Assembly (NCBI RefSeq): GCF_009829075.1
Contig: NZ_WUQZ01000016.1
Span: 30,158 to 94,157, forward strand
Direction: 5' to 3'
DNA length: 64,000 nt
Source: Sphingobacterium composti
GTDB lineage: Bacteria > Bacteroidota > Bacteroidia > Sphingobacteriales > Sphingobacteriaceae
Of this stretch, positions 7,843 through 16,681 are shown in pieces (position 1 is the stretch's first letter; each line of letters opens with the position of its first letter). The notes beneath the pieces were generated by a model. That model was not told the DNA's origin and ran no database searches. It saw only the letters and a program-made list of their open reading frames with translations. Position numbers and translations under genes: made by a program.

Positions 7843-8925
7843 TTATTTTTGGGGTTTAAAAAATGGTTTTCTTTGGCTCTTTTCACCAACTTTAGCATCG
7901 ATAATTGTAGGCCAATCATTTTCCCAAATAATCTTATCTAAAAGTAATACTCTGCGACTTGCTCCACTAGCAACCTTTCCATTCGAAGAATTGATACCGT
8001 GATATAAGATCCAATCTTGTTTATTGTCATCTGTAAATATTCTAGAAGTGTGACCAGGACCAACATAGTTTTGACTTCGCTCTAATAGTAATGTTCCATT
8101 ACCTCTGTTTCGTATATCTCGCCCCTCTTTATCCAAATAAGGACCTTCCAATTTTTTTGACCTCCCTACCAAAACATGGTAAGTACTATTTACGCCCTCG
8201 CAACAAGAACCTTTAGAACCAATGAAATAATAATAATCTTTTCTTTTGTGTATAACCACGGCTTCAAAATCACCTGCTGCAATTTTGAATTTCTGTGACA
8301 AATCTGGAACTGAAAGACCATCGTTACTTAATGGAATGCCAAATGTTCCTTGTGTAGTGGCATCACTAAAACTTCCCCAAAACAAATATTTTTTACCTTT
8401 ATCTTCCCAATAGAAGGGATCGATAGAATTTGGAACACCCACTTCTTTGCTAAGAAACAACTTTCCTTTGTCTATAAAAGGGCCTTGAGGCTGAGCGGCT
8501 ACTGCGACACCTATCCCTGGATTCGGATCGCCCCAAGTTGAATATGCATAATACATCACGTATTTGCCATTCACATATACGACTTCTGGTGCCCACAATG
8601 CACCATTTTTTTTCCATACTGGTTTTGATTCAAAAGCTTGTCCAATATTTTGCCAATTCGTCAGATCTGTAGAAGTTAGGATTGGTATAAGTCGAGAACC
8701 TACTCCATCCCCCCAGTCGTCCTGCGTACCATAAGCATAAAAAAGTCCAGATTTGGGATCGCGCAATACTGTGGGATCTGCGAAAATAGGTTCAAAAACG
8801 GGATTTTTATATCTAGTGCTTGAGGTGTCACTCAGCTCCTCCTCAACTGATCTTCCACATGCTATATTAACAAGACAAACCCCAATCACTAGCATTACTA
8901 TTTTTCGTACTTCAAAATTTCTCAT
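7843..8925 (-). CDS. GH43 family lipoprotein (second copy)
   Basis: This is a 360-residue GH43 enzyme with a lipoprotein signal (VNIAC, Cys23). Catalytic residues can be placed at Asp50 (FADPT), Asp169 (NSIDPF) and Glu221 (DFEA), with His292 in GPGHTS. It differs clearly from the two GH43 neighbours in the general-acid region and carries a CC pair at 241-242, so these are old paralogues rather than a recent duplication. Arabinan endo-1,5-alpha-L-arabinosidase or alpha-L-arabinofuranosidase are both plausible. It is 9 bases downstream of the sialidase-fold gene in the same operon. Confidence 0.9.
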   Translation of the reverse strand: MRNFEVRKIVMLVIGVCLVNIACGRSVEEELSDTSSTRYKNPVFEPIFADPTVLRDPKSGLFYAYGTQDDWGDGVGSRLIPILTSTDLTNWQNIGQAFESKPVWKKNGALWAPEVVYVNGKYVMYYAYSTWGDPNPGIGVAVAAQPQGPFIDKGKLFLSKEVGVPNSIDPFYWEDKGKKYLFWGSFSDATTQGTFGIPLSNDGLSVPDLSQKFKIAAGDFEAVVIHKRKDYYYFIGSKGSCCEGVNSTYHVLVGRSKKLEGPYLDKEGRDIRNRGNGTLLLERSQNYVGPGHTSRIFTDDNKQDWILYHGINSSNGKVASGASRRVLLLDKIIWENDWPTIIDAKVGEKSQRKPFFKPQK

Positions 8926-8934
8926 TTATCCTTT

Positions 8935-10107
8935 TTATTTAATCGTTCCTAAAATCATCCAGACCGCTATTGTCCCTCCATCCAAATTGGAAGCGACTGT
9001 AGCTACTATCGTGTGTTGATCCCATAATGAAATAGATCCCCATTTTGCTTCCCGATCTAATGGCACTTGGAATGGTTGATCTAAAATTCTAAAGTTTTTC
9101 CCTTCTTTATCTCCAATAGCCACGTCCATCGTAGATTTTTCCCAATCATTTGTGCGGTTTCTGGTAGTCTGGTAAGACATCATAATTTCGCCACTTGGGA
9201 GTCGCATTATATACGGAGCTCCAGCATACGTTTCGTCCGAAAGAGGATTTGCTAAGGCATTGTTACGTTTATTCGTATCACCTATTACAGGAATCTCCCA
9301 CGGAGTTTGAAGTGATGTACGAACAATATATGGTTTAAATTGCCCCTGTTTATTATCTTCGATCGCGACTAATATTTCATTGCCAGCTATGACTGGTACG
9401 GGCATTCCGTCTCTTCGATGAGTTCTGAATGATACCATCTTTGCATCTCCCCATGTTTCGCCATTGTCCTTAGATTGTATGTAAGATATTTCCTGCTCAT
9501 CTGAATTGGTATAGGGTTTTTCATTTGCAAAATATATGTGAATGTCTTTATTAGGAAGTTGTAAAAATGCGGGCTCCCAACATCCATCACCGAATCTCGG
9601 ATGTGCTTCAAATACAACTTGAATATCTTCCCACATTTTACCTTCGTCCATACTTCTTCTTATAGCAATTGCGTAAGGCGAAATTTCCGCCATCGAGGGT
9701 CTATAATTACATGCCATTGCCCAATGTCCATTACTCAAGGCAATAAATTCAGGGTTTGACATGTTGACCCGAGTTTTTAAAGTGCCTTTGGAATATTCGA
9801 ACGACGAAAATACCACCTGTGGTGACGACCATGTTTTCCCCTTATCCGAACTCTGAATTAATTCCACATTCCCAGCAGCCTCATATACCGCAACTATTCT
9901 CCCATCTCCCAAAGATTTAATGCGAGGATAACCAGCGTAGCTTAGCTTTCTTCCTTCTAAGGGTGCAATTTTTCGTAATGTAGATTTATCCCATACAACT
10001 TTCTTCAATTTCTTAGGATCATCAGCTTCTGATACAGTATCATCACTCGCTTTGCAAGATAAATTGACAAGAAATAAAATTAAAAATATAAACCACCTAT
10101 TAATCAT
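8935..10107 (-). CDS. Sialidase-fold glycoside hydrolase, GH93-like lipoprotein
   Basis: This 390-residue lipoprotein (VNLSC, Cys18) has a BNR/Asp-box propeller. Asp-box-like motifs are visible at SSDKGKTW (86-93), SMDEGKMW (152-159) and SKDNGETW (212-219). The fold is shared by GH33 sialidases and GH93 exo-alpha-1,5-L-arabinanases. Because three GH43 genes flank it, I favour GH93-type release of arabinobiose, but the sialidase Arg triad and GH93 residues cannot be settled by eye. Its start overlaps the stop of the upstream GH43 gene by 8 bases, indicating translational coupling. Confidence 0.75.
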   Translation of the reverse strand: MINRWFIFLILFLVNLSCKASDDTVSEADDPKKLKKVVWDKSTLRKIAPLEGRKLSYAGYPRIKSLGDGRIVAVYEAAGNVELIQSSDKGKTWSSPQVVFSSFEYSKGTLKTRVNMSNPEFIALSNGHWAMACNYRPSMAEISPYAIAIRRSMDEGKMWEDIQVVFEAHPRFGDGCWEPAFLQLPNKDIHIYFANEKPYTNSDEQEISYIQSKDNGETWGDAKMVSFRTHRRDGMPVPVIAGNEILVAIEDNKQGQFKPYIVRTSLQTPWEIPVIGDTNKRNNALANPLSDETYAGAPYIMRLPSGEIMMSYQTTRNRTNDWEKSTMDVAIGDKEGKNFRILDQPFQVPLDREAKWGSISLWDQHTIVATVASNLDGGTIAVWMILGTIK

Positions 10108-11140
10108 CTTTTTGGGTTTTTAAATGAAGTATATCTTCACCCTTAAATATAGGCTCTTGGTAATCATTCTCTTTCTTCAAAAACACAAAAGGTACAATGG
10201 CTGTCCGTCTAGGGCCTACTTTTTGTGAAGAAAAGTGCGTGTGACACACATAATACCAATCTTGTCCTTTGCTAAATACATCTCCATGACCTGTACCAGA
10301 CCATTTCGTATTATGTATACTTAATAAAGCATTTTCTCCGATTCTTTTCCATGGGCCATATACATTGTCTGATACTGCTGCCCCTACGGCATACTTAGGA
10401 TTTCGAAAATCATTCGCAGAATAAAACATATAATAGCGACCATCATGACGAATCACTGTTGGTCCCTCAGCCACTGGCCAAGTTACGTTGTCAACATTTT
10501 CCCACGGCAGTGATGCATTAATACACTCTTTTAATGTTTCCTTTTTTATTCCTGAATAATCTTCGTTCAGTTCCGCTACGAAAATTCTATTACCTTGTTG
10601 CAATTTAACATGGTACATATATTTTTTTCCATCGGTATCTATAAAAATAAAGGGATCAATTTGTTTACCTTCCGTAATAACAGGGGTATGATTGATTTGC
10701 TTGAATGGCCCCAATGGTGAATCACTCATGGCTATTGCAATATTTTCGTTAGCTGTATAGGCCATCAAGAATTTACCATTCTCATACCACACTTGAGGTG
10801 CCCAGAAACCTACATCTCCAAAAACATCTTTTTTGACAAGTGCGAAGCCATTATTTGCTCCAACAGGCCCTGTCCATTCAACCAGATCTTTTGACTGATA
10901 AACTTCAAATCCGAGATCCGCATTATCACCTTTTGTACCATATAGATAATAGGTACCATCATGATAAAAGATAGTAGGATCAGCTTGAAATACACCATTT
11001 AGCTTTTCTTGTTGTTGAATTTTAGACAATCCTAGATTTGTTTTGTAACGTGCTGAAATTAACAAATAAGGTATTCCAAAGAACAATAAAAAAAGAAGAC
11101 CTATTTTATATTTTCTATTTCTTGCTCGATTATCTATCAT
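10100..11140 (-). CDS. GH43 family enzyme with N-terminal membrane anchor
   Basis: This is the first gene of the minus-strand glycan operon, 346 residues. Unlike its neighbours it has no lipobox: residues 12-30 form an uncleaved-looking signal anchor after a basic start. GH43 residues are Asp54 (QADPT), Asp162 (QIDPF), Glu225 (AEGPT) and His285 (GTGHGD). The ADPT/IDPF/EGPT pattern is the classic one for arabinofuranosidases and arabinanases. The gene lies divergent to the two-component kinase gene, which is the likely local regulator. Confidence 0.9.
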   Translation of the reverse strand: MIDNRARNRKYKIGLLFLLFFGIPYLLISARYKTNLGLSKIQQQEKLNGVFQADPTIFYHDGTYYLYGTKGDNADLGFEVYQSKDLVEWTGPVGANNGFALVKKDVFGDVGFWAPQVWYENGKFLMAYTANENIAIAMSDSPLGPFKQINHTPVITEGKQIDPFIFIDTDGKKYMYHVKLQQGNRIFVAELNEDYSGIKKETLKECINASLPWENVDNVTWPVAEGPTVIRHDGRYYMFYSANDFRNPKYAVGAAVSDNVYGPWKRIGENALLSIHNTKWSGTGHGDVFSKGQDWYYVCHTHFSSQKVGPRRTAIVPFVFLKKENDYQEPIFKGEDILHLKTQKDD

Positions 11141-11350
11141 ATTTAGATTTATAAGTATTTCCTTAAAAATTTCTTACCTGATCGTGTCTTCTCGATTATT
11201 GTTTATATACACATCTCGTATTTTCAGATTATCACTTACATTGGGTTTATAATGATTAATTCAAAATTCAATATAACTTTTCACAAAGAATTTCCATATT
11301 GTTTCATAAAATCATTAAATTGTTTCATATTACAACCTTTGATAAACCAA
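11141..11350. promoter_or_regulatory. Divergent promoter region between glycan operon and its regulator
   Basis: This 210-base region separates the start of the minus-strand GH43/GH93-like operon from the kinase gene. It contains an exact 11-base direct repeat with a 21-base period (listed separately) and a third partial copy at about 11198-11209. Both transcripts must start here. No full -33/-7 pair could be placed. Confidence 0.6.
11298..11329. repeat. Direct repeat ATTGTTTCATA x2, 21-base period
   Basis: ATTGTTTCATA occurs exactly at 11298-11308 and 11319-11329. The 21-base step equals two helical turns, the spacing at which two HTH modules of an AraC-type regulator usually contact tandem half-sites. 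Its place in the divergent region beside an AraC-type response regulator makes it a candidate operator. Confidence 0.5.
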
Positions 11351-14300
11351 ATGACCATTAGACTTTTAATCTTTACGTTTTTCTTATTCACTTTTAATCA
11401 TATTCAAGCCCAACATTATTACTTCAATCATTACAAGGTAGAAGATGGTGTTTCGAACAATACGATTATTTGTAGTGCACAAGATCAAGATGGTTTCATG
11501 TGGTTTGGTACTAAAGATGGACTAAACAGATTTGACGGCTACAGATTCAAACATTTCTTTTTGGAATCTAATCGCACGAATAGTCTTGTTAGTAATTTCA
11601 TTCATAGTTTATTAGTTCGCTCCAACAAAGAATTGTGGGTAGGAACAGATCAGGGAATCTACATTTTCAATCCTTACGAAGAAAAGTTTACTGCTATAGA
11701 AAACTTTGAAAAAGGTGAAATTTTAAGCATTCAAGAGGATGAAGAGGGTAATATCTGGTTTATATCTAACAATCGACTATATCAATATATTGCTAATTCC
11801 CACAAAATTATAAGTAAAACACCTCACTTCTTGATCAATGCATTTTGTATTGATAAACTAAATCAAGTTTGGGTTGGCACAAATCAAAAAATTATTAACA
11901 TCGCGAATTCATTAGAGTATCATCTTCCTATCCAAAAAGATATACCGAATAGAATTGAACGATTATATGCTGATGAGACAAATGATATTTGGATAGGAAC
12001 ATCAAAAAAAGGAGTATTCAGATGGAACAGAAATTCTAAAACAATTACGAACCTAATAGAGACCGTAAAAGAGAATGTTCCTTTATTTGTCAGAGATATT
12101 AAGCAAATTTCACCATCAGAATATTGGTTAGCTACTGAAAGTGGGTTAATAATCTATAATAGTGTAAAAGAGAATTATCATATTCTACAACATGAAATAG
12201 ACAATCCTTGGAGCGTTTCAGATAATGCGCTTTACACAATCACGAAAGATCATCAAGGTGGTATATGGATTGGTTCTTTTTTTGGTGGCATCAATTATTA
12301 CCATAATTCAAATAATTTGTTCGAAAAAATATTCCCTCGATTTAGTACAAATTCTTTACAGGGACATGCCGTTCGTGAGATTGTTGAGGACAATTTTTAT
12401 AATATATGGATTGGAACAGAAGATAACGGATTGTCGCATTGGAATCCTCGAACGAACGAATTCAAACATTTTAATCTCAACTCCAATTTAGCTCACACAA
12501 ATATTCACGGATTAGCAATCATTGGTGACAGTTTACTTGTTGGGACCTTCGATCATGGTATGAATGTCATTGATGTCAAGTCCAAAAAAGTTATAAAATA
12601 TTTTGATTCACAAAACACTAATAAAACACTTTCAGATAACTTCATTTTTCATATCTACAAAACAGCACACAACCGAATACTAATAGCTACTTCTAGAGGC
12701 TTGTTTGAATTCTATCCTGGTAAAGACACCTTCAAACTCGTAGAAAGTGCTCCTTCCCATATTTTTTATACATCAATTTTTCAGGATAAAGATCAAAATA
12801 TATGGTTGTCTACTTGGAGAGATGGACTACTCAGACTAAGCAATAATCAACTTACAACTTACAGACATAATCCTAATGATTCCAATTCTATAAGCAGTAA
12901 TAGGATAAATAAGGTTTTTCAAGATTCGGATAATAATATTTGGATTGCGACCGAAATCGGATTATGCAAATGGAATAAAAAATCAGATACTTTTCAATCA
13001 TTTACGAAAAAGAACGGTTTACCAAGTAATTTAATTTTAGCTATTCAAGAAGATAATAGAAAAAACCTATGGATATCTTCTACCAATGGATTGATAAGGT
13101 TAAACACAGAGGACCTAAAAATTAAAATTTACAACCAAGATTTAGGCATTCTTACTCCACAATTTAATTATAATTCTACGCTCAAAGACTCCAAAGGGTT
13201 ATTGTATTTTGGCTCTTCCAAAGGGTTAATACGATTTGCACCCCATATGATTAACGATGATTTTTCGACAATAAGTACCACTCCAATTTATATAACAGGG
13301 ATACAGACACACCAAAAAGAACTATCAATCGGTAGAGCCAAAAATAATTTAAAAAAATCGATTATATATACGGACAAAATTGAACTGGAGCACGATGAAT
13401 CAACCATTTCTTTAGAATTTGCTGCGTTGAATTATACCTCTGCCAAATCTACCTCTTATCGCTATAGATTATTAGGATTGGATACTACTTGGACATTTAC
13501 TAGAAATTCAACCAAGGCAAATTTCACTAAAATTCCTTCTGGGAGTTATACTTTCCAAGTGCAGGCTGTTGATGCTAATGGTGACGCTATTTCAGTTACC
13601 AAATCCTTACAGGTAATAATTCATCCTTCAATTTGGGCGAGTTTACCTGCTAAGATTATATATCTTCTACTCCTATTTTCCACTCTAGTTTTTATCATAA
13701 TAGTATATGACAGAAGAATTAAAGAAAAAAATAGAAAAAGACTTGAAATCATTAAGGCACACAAAGAACAAGAAATTTATAAGGCCAAAATGAATTTTTT
13801 CATGAGTATTACGCACGAAATAAAAACACCGCTTACATTAATTCGTGCACCAATTGAAAGGTTACAAGAAGATGAGCTCCCTCCTGAAAAACGAAGAAAC
13901 TTGGTTAGCATTATTTACAATAACACAGAAAAATTAGTCAGACTAACTGATAAACTATTAGATTTTAGAAAAACGGAAAGCAGTCAATTCAGTCTTAAAC
14001 TCGAAAAAAAATCAATAAACAAATTAGTAAGAACCTGTATACAAGAATATCAAACATTAATAGAAAGAAAAAGTATCAAATTGACATTTTCAGCCACACA
14101 AGAAGTAGAAGCGAGTATTGATGTAGAAGCAGTATATAAAATAATAGACAACTTGCTGTCAAATGCAATTAAATATTCTGAAAGAAGAATTACGATTGAG
14201 CTAAATGTCATTTCAGATCCAATTCCAAAAGTTAGGCTAGTCTTTAAAAATGATGGAATATTACTATCAGAAAAGGAAATTAAAAGCATTTTCAAACCTT

Positions 14301-14449
14301 TTCATCGCTCCAGTGAGCACTATCAGATTGAAGGATCGGGACTTGGGCTTGCCTTAGCGAATTCATTTGCAACATTACATGGTGGAAGTTTGTTTTTTGA
14401 AGAAAATAAAGAAAAATTGAATATATTCGTATTACAATTACCTGTTTAA
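11351..14449 (+). CDS. HTCS-type sensor histidine kinase (reg_prop propeller, Y_Y_Y, HK), no receiver
   Basis: This 1032-residue protein begins with a signal peptide ending in IQAQ. Two-component propeller repeats then fill about 20-680 (repeated WFGT, WVGT, WIGT blades), followed by a Y_Y_Y domain (about 690-755), a membrane segment (about 760-786), and a kinase core. The phospho-acceptor is His822 in SITHEIKTP; the N-box reads NLLSNAIKY and the G2 box GSGLGLAL. The G1 box is atypical (KNDGILL). In most hybrid two-component systems a receiver and an AraC domain follow in the same chain; here they are in the next gene, 11 bases on. I moved the start from 11252 to the ATG at 11351, which gives a proper signal peptide. 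It likely senses arabino-oligosaccharide in the periplasm. Confidence 0.88.
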   Translation: MTIRLLIFTFFLFTFNHIQAQHYYFNHYKVEDGVSNNTIICSAQDQDGFMWFGTKDGLNRFDGYRFKHFFLESNRTNSLVSNFIHSLLVRSNKELWVGTDQGIYIFNPYEEKFTAIENFEKGEILSIQEDEEGNIWFISNNRLYQYIANSHKIISKTPHFLINAFCIDKLNQVWVGTNQKIINIANSLEYHLPIQKDIPNRIERLYADETNDIWIGTSKKGVFRWNRNSKTITNLIETVKENVPLFVRDIKQISPSEYWLATESGLIIYNSVKENYHILQHEIDNPWSVSDNALYTITKDHQGGIWIGSFFGGINYYHNSNNLFEKIFPRFSTNSLQGHAVREIVEDNFYNIWIGTEDNGLSHWNPRTNEFKHFNLNSNLAHTNIHGLAIIGDSLLVGTFDHGMNVIDVKSKKVIKYFDSQNTNKTLSDNFIFHIYKTAHNRILIATSRGLFEFYPGKDTFKLVESAPSHIFYTSIFQDKDQNIWLSTWRDGLLRLSNNQLTTYRHNPNDSNSISSNRINKVFQDSDNNIWIATEIGLCKWNKKSDTFQSFTKKNGLPSNLILAIQEDNRKNLWISSTNGLIRLNTEDLKIKIYNQDLGILTPQFNYNSTLKDSKGLLYFGSSKGLIRFAPHMINDDFSTISTTPIYITGIQTHQKELSIGRAKNNLKKSIIYTDKIELEHDESTISLEFAALNYTSAKSTSYRYRLLGLDTTWTFTRNSTKANFTKIPSGSYTFQVQAVDANGDAISVTKSLQVIIHPSIWASLPAKIIYLLLLFSTLVFIIIVYDRRIKEKNRKRLEIIKAHKEQEIYKAKMNFFMSITHEIKTPLTLIRAPIERLQEDELPPEKRRNLVSIIYNNTEKLVRLTDKLLDFRKTESSQFSLKLEKKSINKLVRTCIQEYQTLIERKSIKLTFSATQEVEASIDVEAVYKIIDNLLSNAIKYSERRITIELNVISDPIPKVRLVFKNDGILLSEKEIKSIFKPFHRSSEHYQIEGSGLGLALANSFATLHGGSLFFEENKEKLNIFVLQLPV

Positions 14450-14460
14450 TAACCAATTCT

Positions 14461-15255
14461 ATGTCAATCTTTTCCAGTCAAAAATCGACTATTTTGCTTG
14501 CAGATGATAATCAAGATATTCTGGATTTTATAGCAGATGACTTAGCACACTTATTTAACATTGTAAAAACGTCTAATGGATTACAAGCATTCGAATATGT
14601 AAAAAACAATAATGTAGATGTAGTAGTCAGTGATATTATGATGCCTGTGATGAATGGCTATGAGTTATGCGAATTACTTAAAGAAAACAGTACTTTCTCG
14701 CATATTCCCTTTATAATGCTTACTGCCAAAAATAGTATACAATCAAAAATCGAAGGGTTAGAATATGGCGCAGATGCGTACATAGAAAAGCCATTTTCTC
14801 CGAGCTTCTTACAAGCACAAATTACTAGTCTAATCCGAAACAGAAAAAATGTACGAGAACATTATGTAAATATAAGTGATGCTCCTATTGCAAAGCCCAA
14901 ACTCAACAAATCAGATCAACAATTCCTTGATAAAATTCATCTTTTTATTCTGGATAATATTACAGACCAAGATTTGTGTGTGGATAGTATTGCTAACAAG
15001 ATGAATATGAGCCGCCCCACCTTGTATCGAAAAATAAAATCTTTATCGGATTTACCACCAAACGAACTTATAAATATTGTTCGACTAAATAAAGCAAAAC
15101 AATTACTTAGCGAAGGTGAATTAAAAATTTACGAAATATCTGATTTAATTGGATATAGTAATCCTTCTCATTTAAGCCGTAATTTTCAAAAACACTTTGG
15201 TATGACGCCCAAAGACTATGCAGACTTTCTGAAAAATGGAGAAATAAAAATATAA
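14461..15255 (+). CDS. Response regulator, receiver plus AraC-type DNA-binding domain
   Basis: This is a 264-residue partner of the upstream kinase. The receiver domain (about 9-125) has the acidic pair Asp15/Asp16, phospho-acceptor Asp58 in VSDIMMP and Lys110 in EKPFSP. The AraC HTH pair fills about 155-257, with the second helix region ending in SRNFQKHFGMTPKDYA. Together the two proteins equal one canonical HTCS. The most likely targets are the divergent GH43/GH93-like genes. The frame of this gene is open upstream to 14410, overlapping the kinase end, so a one-base change could join the two; see findings. Confidence 0.9.
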   Translation: MSIFSSQKSTILLADDNQDILDFIADDLAHLFNIVKTSNGLQAFEYVKNNNVDVVVSDIMMPVMNGYELCELLKENSTFSHIPFIMLTAKNSIQSKIEGLEYGADAYIEKPFSPSFLQAQITSLIRNRKNVREHYVNISDAPIAKPKLNKSDQQFLDKIHLFILDNITDQDLCVDSIANKMNMSRPTLYRKIKSLSDLPPNELINIVRLNKAKQLLSEGELKIYEISDLIGYSNPSHLSRNFQKHFGMTPKDYADFLKNGEIKI

Positions 15256-15270
15256 AAGTTTATAAAAACG

Positions 15271-15303
15271 TGAAGGGTTCTAATCTGCTAATAGAACCCT
15301 TCA
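15271..15303. terminator. Bidirectional terminator between the response regulator and greA
   Basis: An 11-base perfect stem TGAAGGGTTCT / AGAACCCTTCA is followed by a T-rich run on the plus strand and by CGTTTTT on the minus strand. It can serve both convergent genes. A second, smaller pair GGTTATG / CATAACC (15328-15334 and 15346-15352) lies closer to the greA stop. Confidence 0.85.
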
Positions 15304-15363
15304 TATTTTGTTATAAGTATTATAAGCGGTTATGGCAATACCGCTCATAACCTTTATAAAATA

Positions 15364-15837
15364 TTATCTTGAAATCTCTAAAACTTCAAATTCAATCTCA
15401 CCAGCTGGCACTTGCACTACTGCTACATCACCAACAGATTTACCCAATAAACCTTGCGCAATTGGAGATTTGACTGAAATTTTCCCTGCTTTTAGATCCG
15501 CTTCAGTTTCTGACACCAATTGGTAAGTCATTTCTGCACCATTTTTCTTATTCTTGATACGAACAATAGACAATGCTAGAACTTTAGATAAATCCAATTT
15601 TGATTCATCAATCAAGCGTGCGCTCGCCAATACCTCTTCTAGTTTAGCTATTTTAGCTTCATGCAACCCCTGAGCTTCTTTTGCAGCATCATATTCTGCA
15701 TTCTCTGACAAATCACCTTTGTCTCTTGCTTCTGCAATTGCGTTAGCAATCTTAGCTCTTCCTTCAGTTTTTAAATACTGTAATTCCTCTTTGAGCTTTG
15801 CTAACCCTTCTTCGGTGTAATAAGTTACTTCTGCCAT
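15364..15837 (-). CDS. greA: Transcription elongation factor GreA
   Basis: This 157-residue protein rescues backtracked RNA polymerase by stimulating transcript cleavage. The N-terminal coiled coil (about 1-75) has the acidic tip segment ARDKGDLSENAEYDAAKE, the GreA hallmark. The C-terminal FKBP-like domain contains SVKSPIAQGLLGKSVGD. The length is normal. It is monocistronic, with a terminator at the convergent junction. Confidence 0.97.
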   Translation of the reverse strand: MAEVTYYTEEGLAKLKEELQYLKTEGRAKIANAIAEARDKGDLSENAEYDAAKEAQGLHEAKIAKLEEVLASARLIDESKLDLSKVLALSIVRIKNKKNGAEMTYQLVSETEADLKAGKISVKSPIAQGLLGKSVGDVAVVQVPAGEIEFEVLEISR

Positions 15838-15890
15838 AATTATATTTATTAACTTAATTATTTTAACACAAAATTTTAAACAAAAAAATA

Positions 15891-15927
15891 AACAAGACCA
15901 TTCGCTCTATGAGAAAATGGTCTTGTT
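15891..15927 (-). terminator. Terminator of the kinase/regulator operon
   Basis: A 12-base stem AACAAGACCATT / AATGGTCTTGTT is followed on the minus strand by a long T-rich stretch. It lies 56 bases past the stop of the response regulator. Confidence 0.85.
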
Positions 15928-15982
15928 CATCGATTAATACGAAGATATATTTTAAATGTTAATATTCCAAATAAATCTTCTG

Positions 15983-16678
15983 CTATTCTTCATCTACAAA
16001 TTTATACCCTAAACCACGAACAGTTTGTAAATAAGTAGGTTTATCAGGGTTGCTCTCAATTTTTTTACGTAAACGTACCACATGCATATCTAAGGTTCTT
16101 GTGTTCACATTAGAACTGTATCCCCAAACAACTTCCATTAATTCTTCACGTGTAATTTCCTTACCCATGTTTTGCAAGAAATGCAGCAAAATACGGTTTT
16201 CCAATATCGTTAATTCTATTTTTTTACCATCACGAATCAACGAATGGATTTGAGGATGATGTTCAGTTTTACCAAAAAAGTATACATCTTTATTCGCATT
16301 CTTAGGCACGAAGAAACGCACTTTATTATCAATCATAGCCACCAACACGTCCATATTGAATGGCTTGGTAATATAATCCGTAATTCCATGACTATATGCG
16401 TCGATTTTATCAACATCTTGGGACTTAGCTGTCATCATGATGATAATATTTTCAAAGCCCTCTTTACGTACTGCTTGACATACATCAATTCCTTCTTTAC
16501 CTGGTAACATCCAGTCCAAAAGAACGATATCAGGCTGCACAGATAATATTAACTCTTCTGCTTCAATTCCATTACCGGACTGAACTACTTTATATCGCTC
16601 TGTCTGTAAACGATGACTGATCAAAAAGCGTAAATTCTCATCGTCTTCTATGACAGCAATTGTTATATCTCTATCCAT
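15983..16678 (-). CDS. OmpR-family response regulator
   Basis: This 231-residue regulator has a receiver (1-120: acidic Glu11/Asp12/Asp13, phospho-acceptor Asp55 in LLDWMLPG, Lys105 in ITKPFNMD). A winged-helix output domain (about 130-228) ends with NPDKPTYLQTVRGLGYKF, which is typical. It follows its cognate kinase gene by 3 bases. The pair resembles the RprX/RprY type of Bacteroidota. It is the third gene of the operon that starts with a degenerate S9 peptidase lipoprotein. Confidence 0.93.
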   Translation of the reverse strand: MDRDITIAVIEDDENLRFLISHRLQTERYKVVQSGNGIEAEELILSVQPDIVLLDWMLPGKEGIDVCQAVRKEGFENIIIMMTAKSQDVDKIDAYSHGITDYITKPFNMDVLVAMIDNKVRFFVPKNANKDVYFFGKTEHHPQIHSLIRDGKKIELTILENRILLHFLQNMGKEITREELMEVVWGYSSNVNTRTLDMHVVRLRKKIESNPDKPTYLQTVRGLGYKFVDEE

Positions 16679-16681
16679 AAT

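Noticed and set aside
8935..10107. A true sialidase for host glycans
   Set aside because: Asp-boxes fit the fold only; three GH43 neighbours make an arabinan-active GH93-like enzyme more likely, though this is not proven.
14430..14470. Programmed frameshift joining the HTCS kinase and regulator
   Set aside because: No canonical slippery heptamer is present at the kinase end, and both proteins have natural ends. The split is kept as real, with sequence error noted as an alternative.
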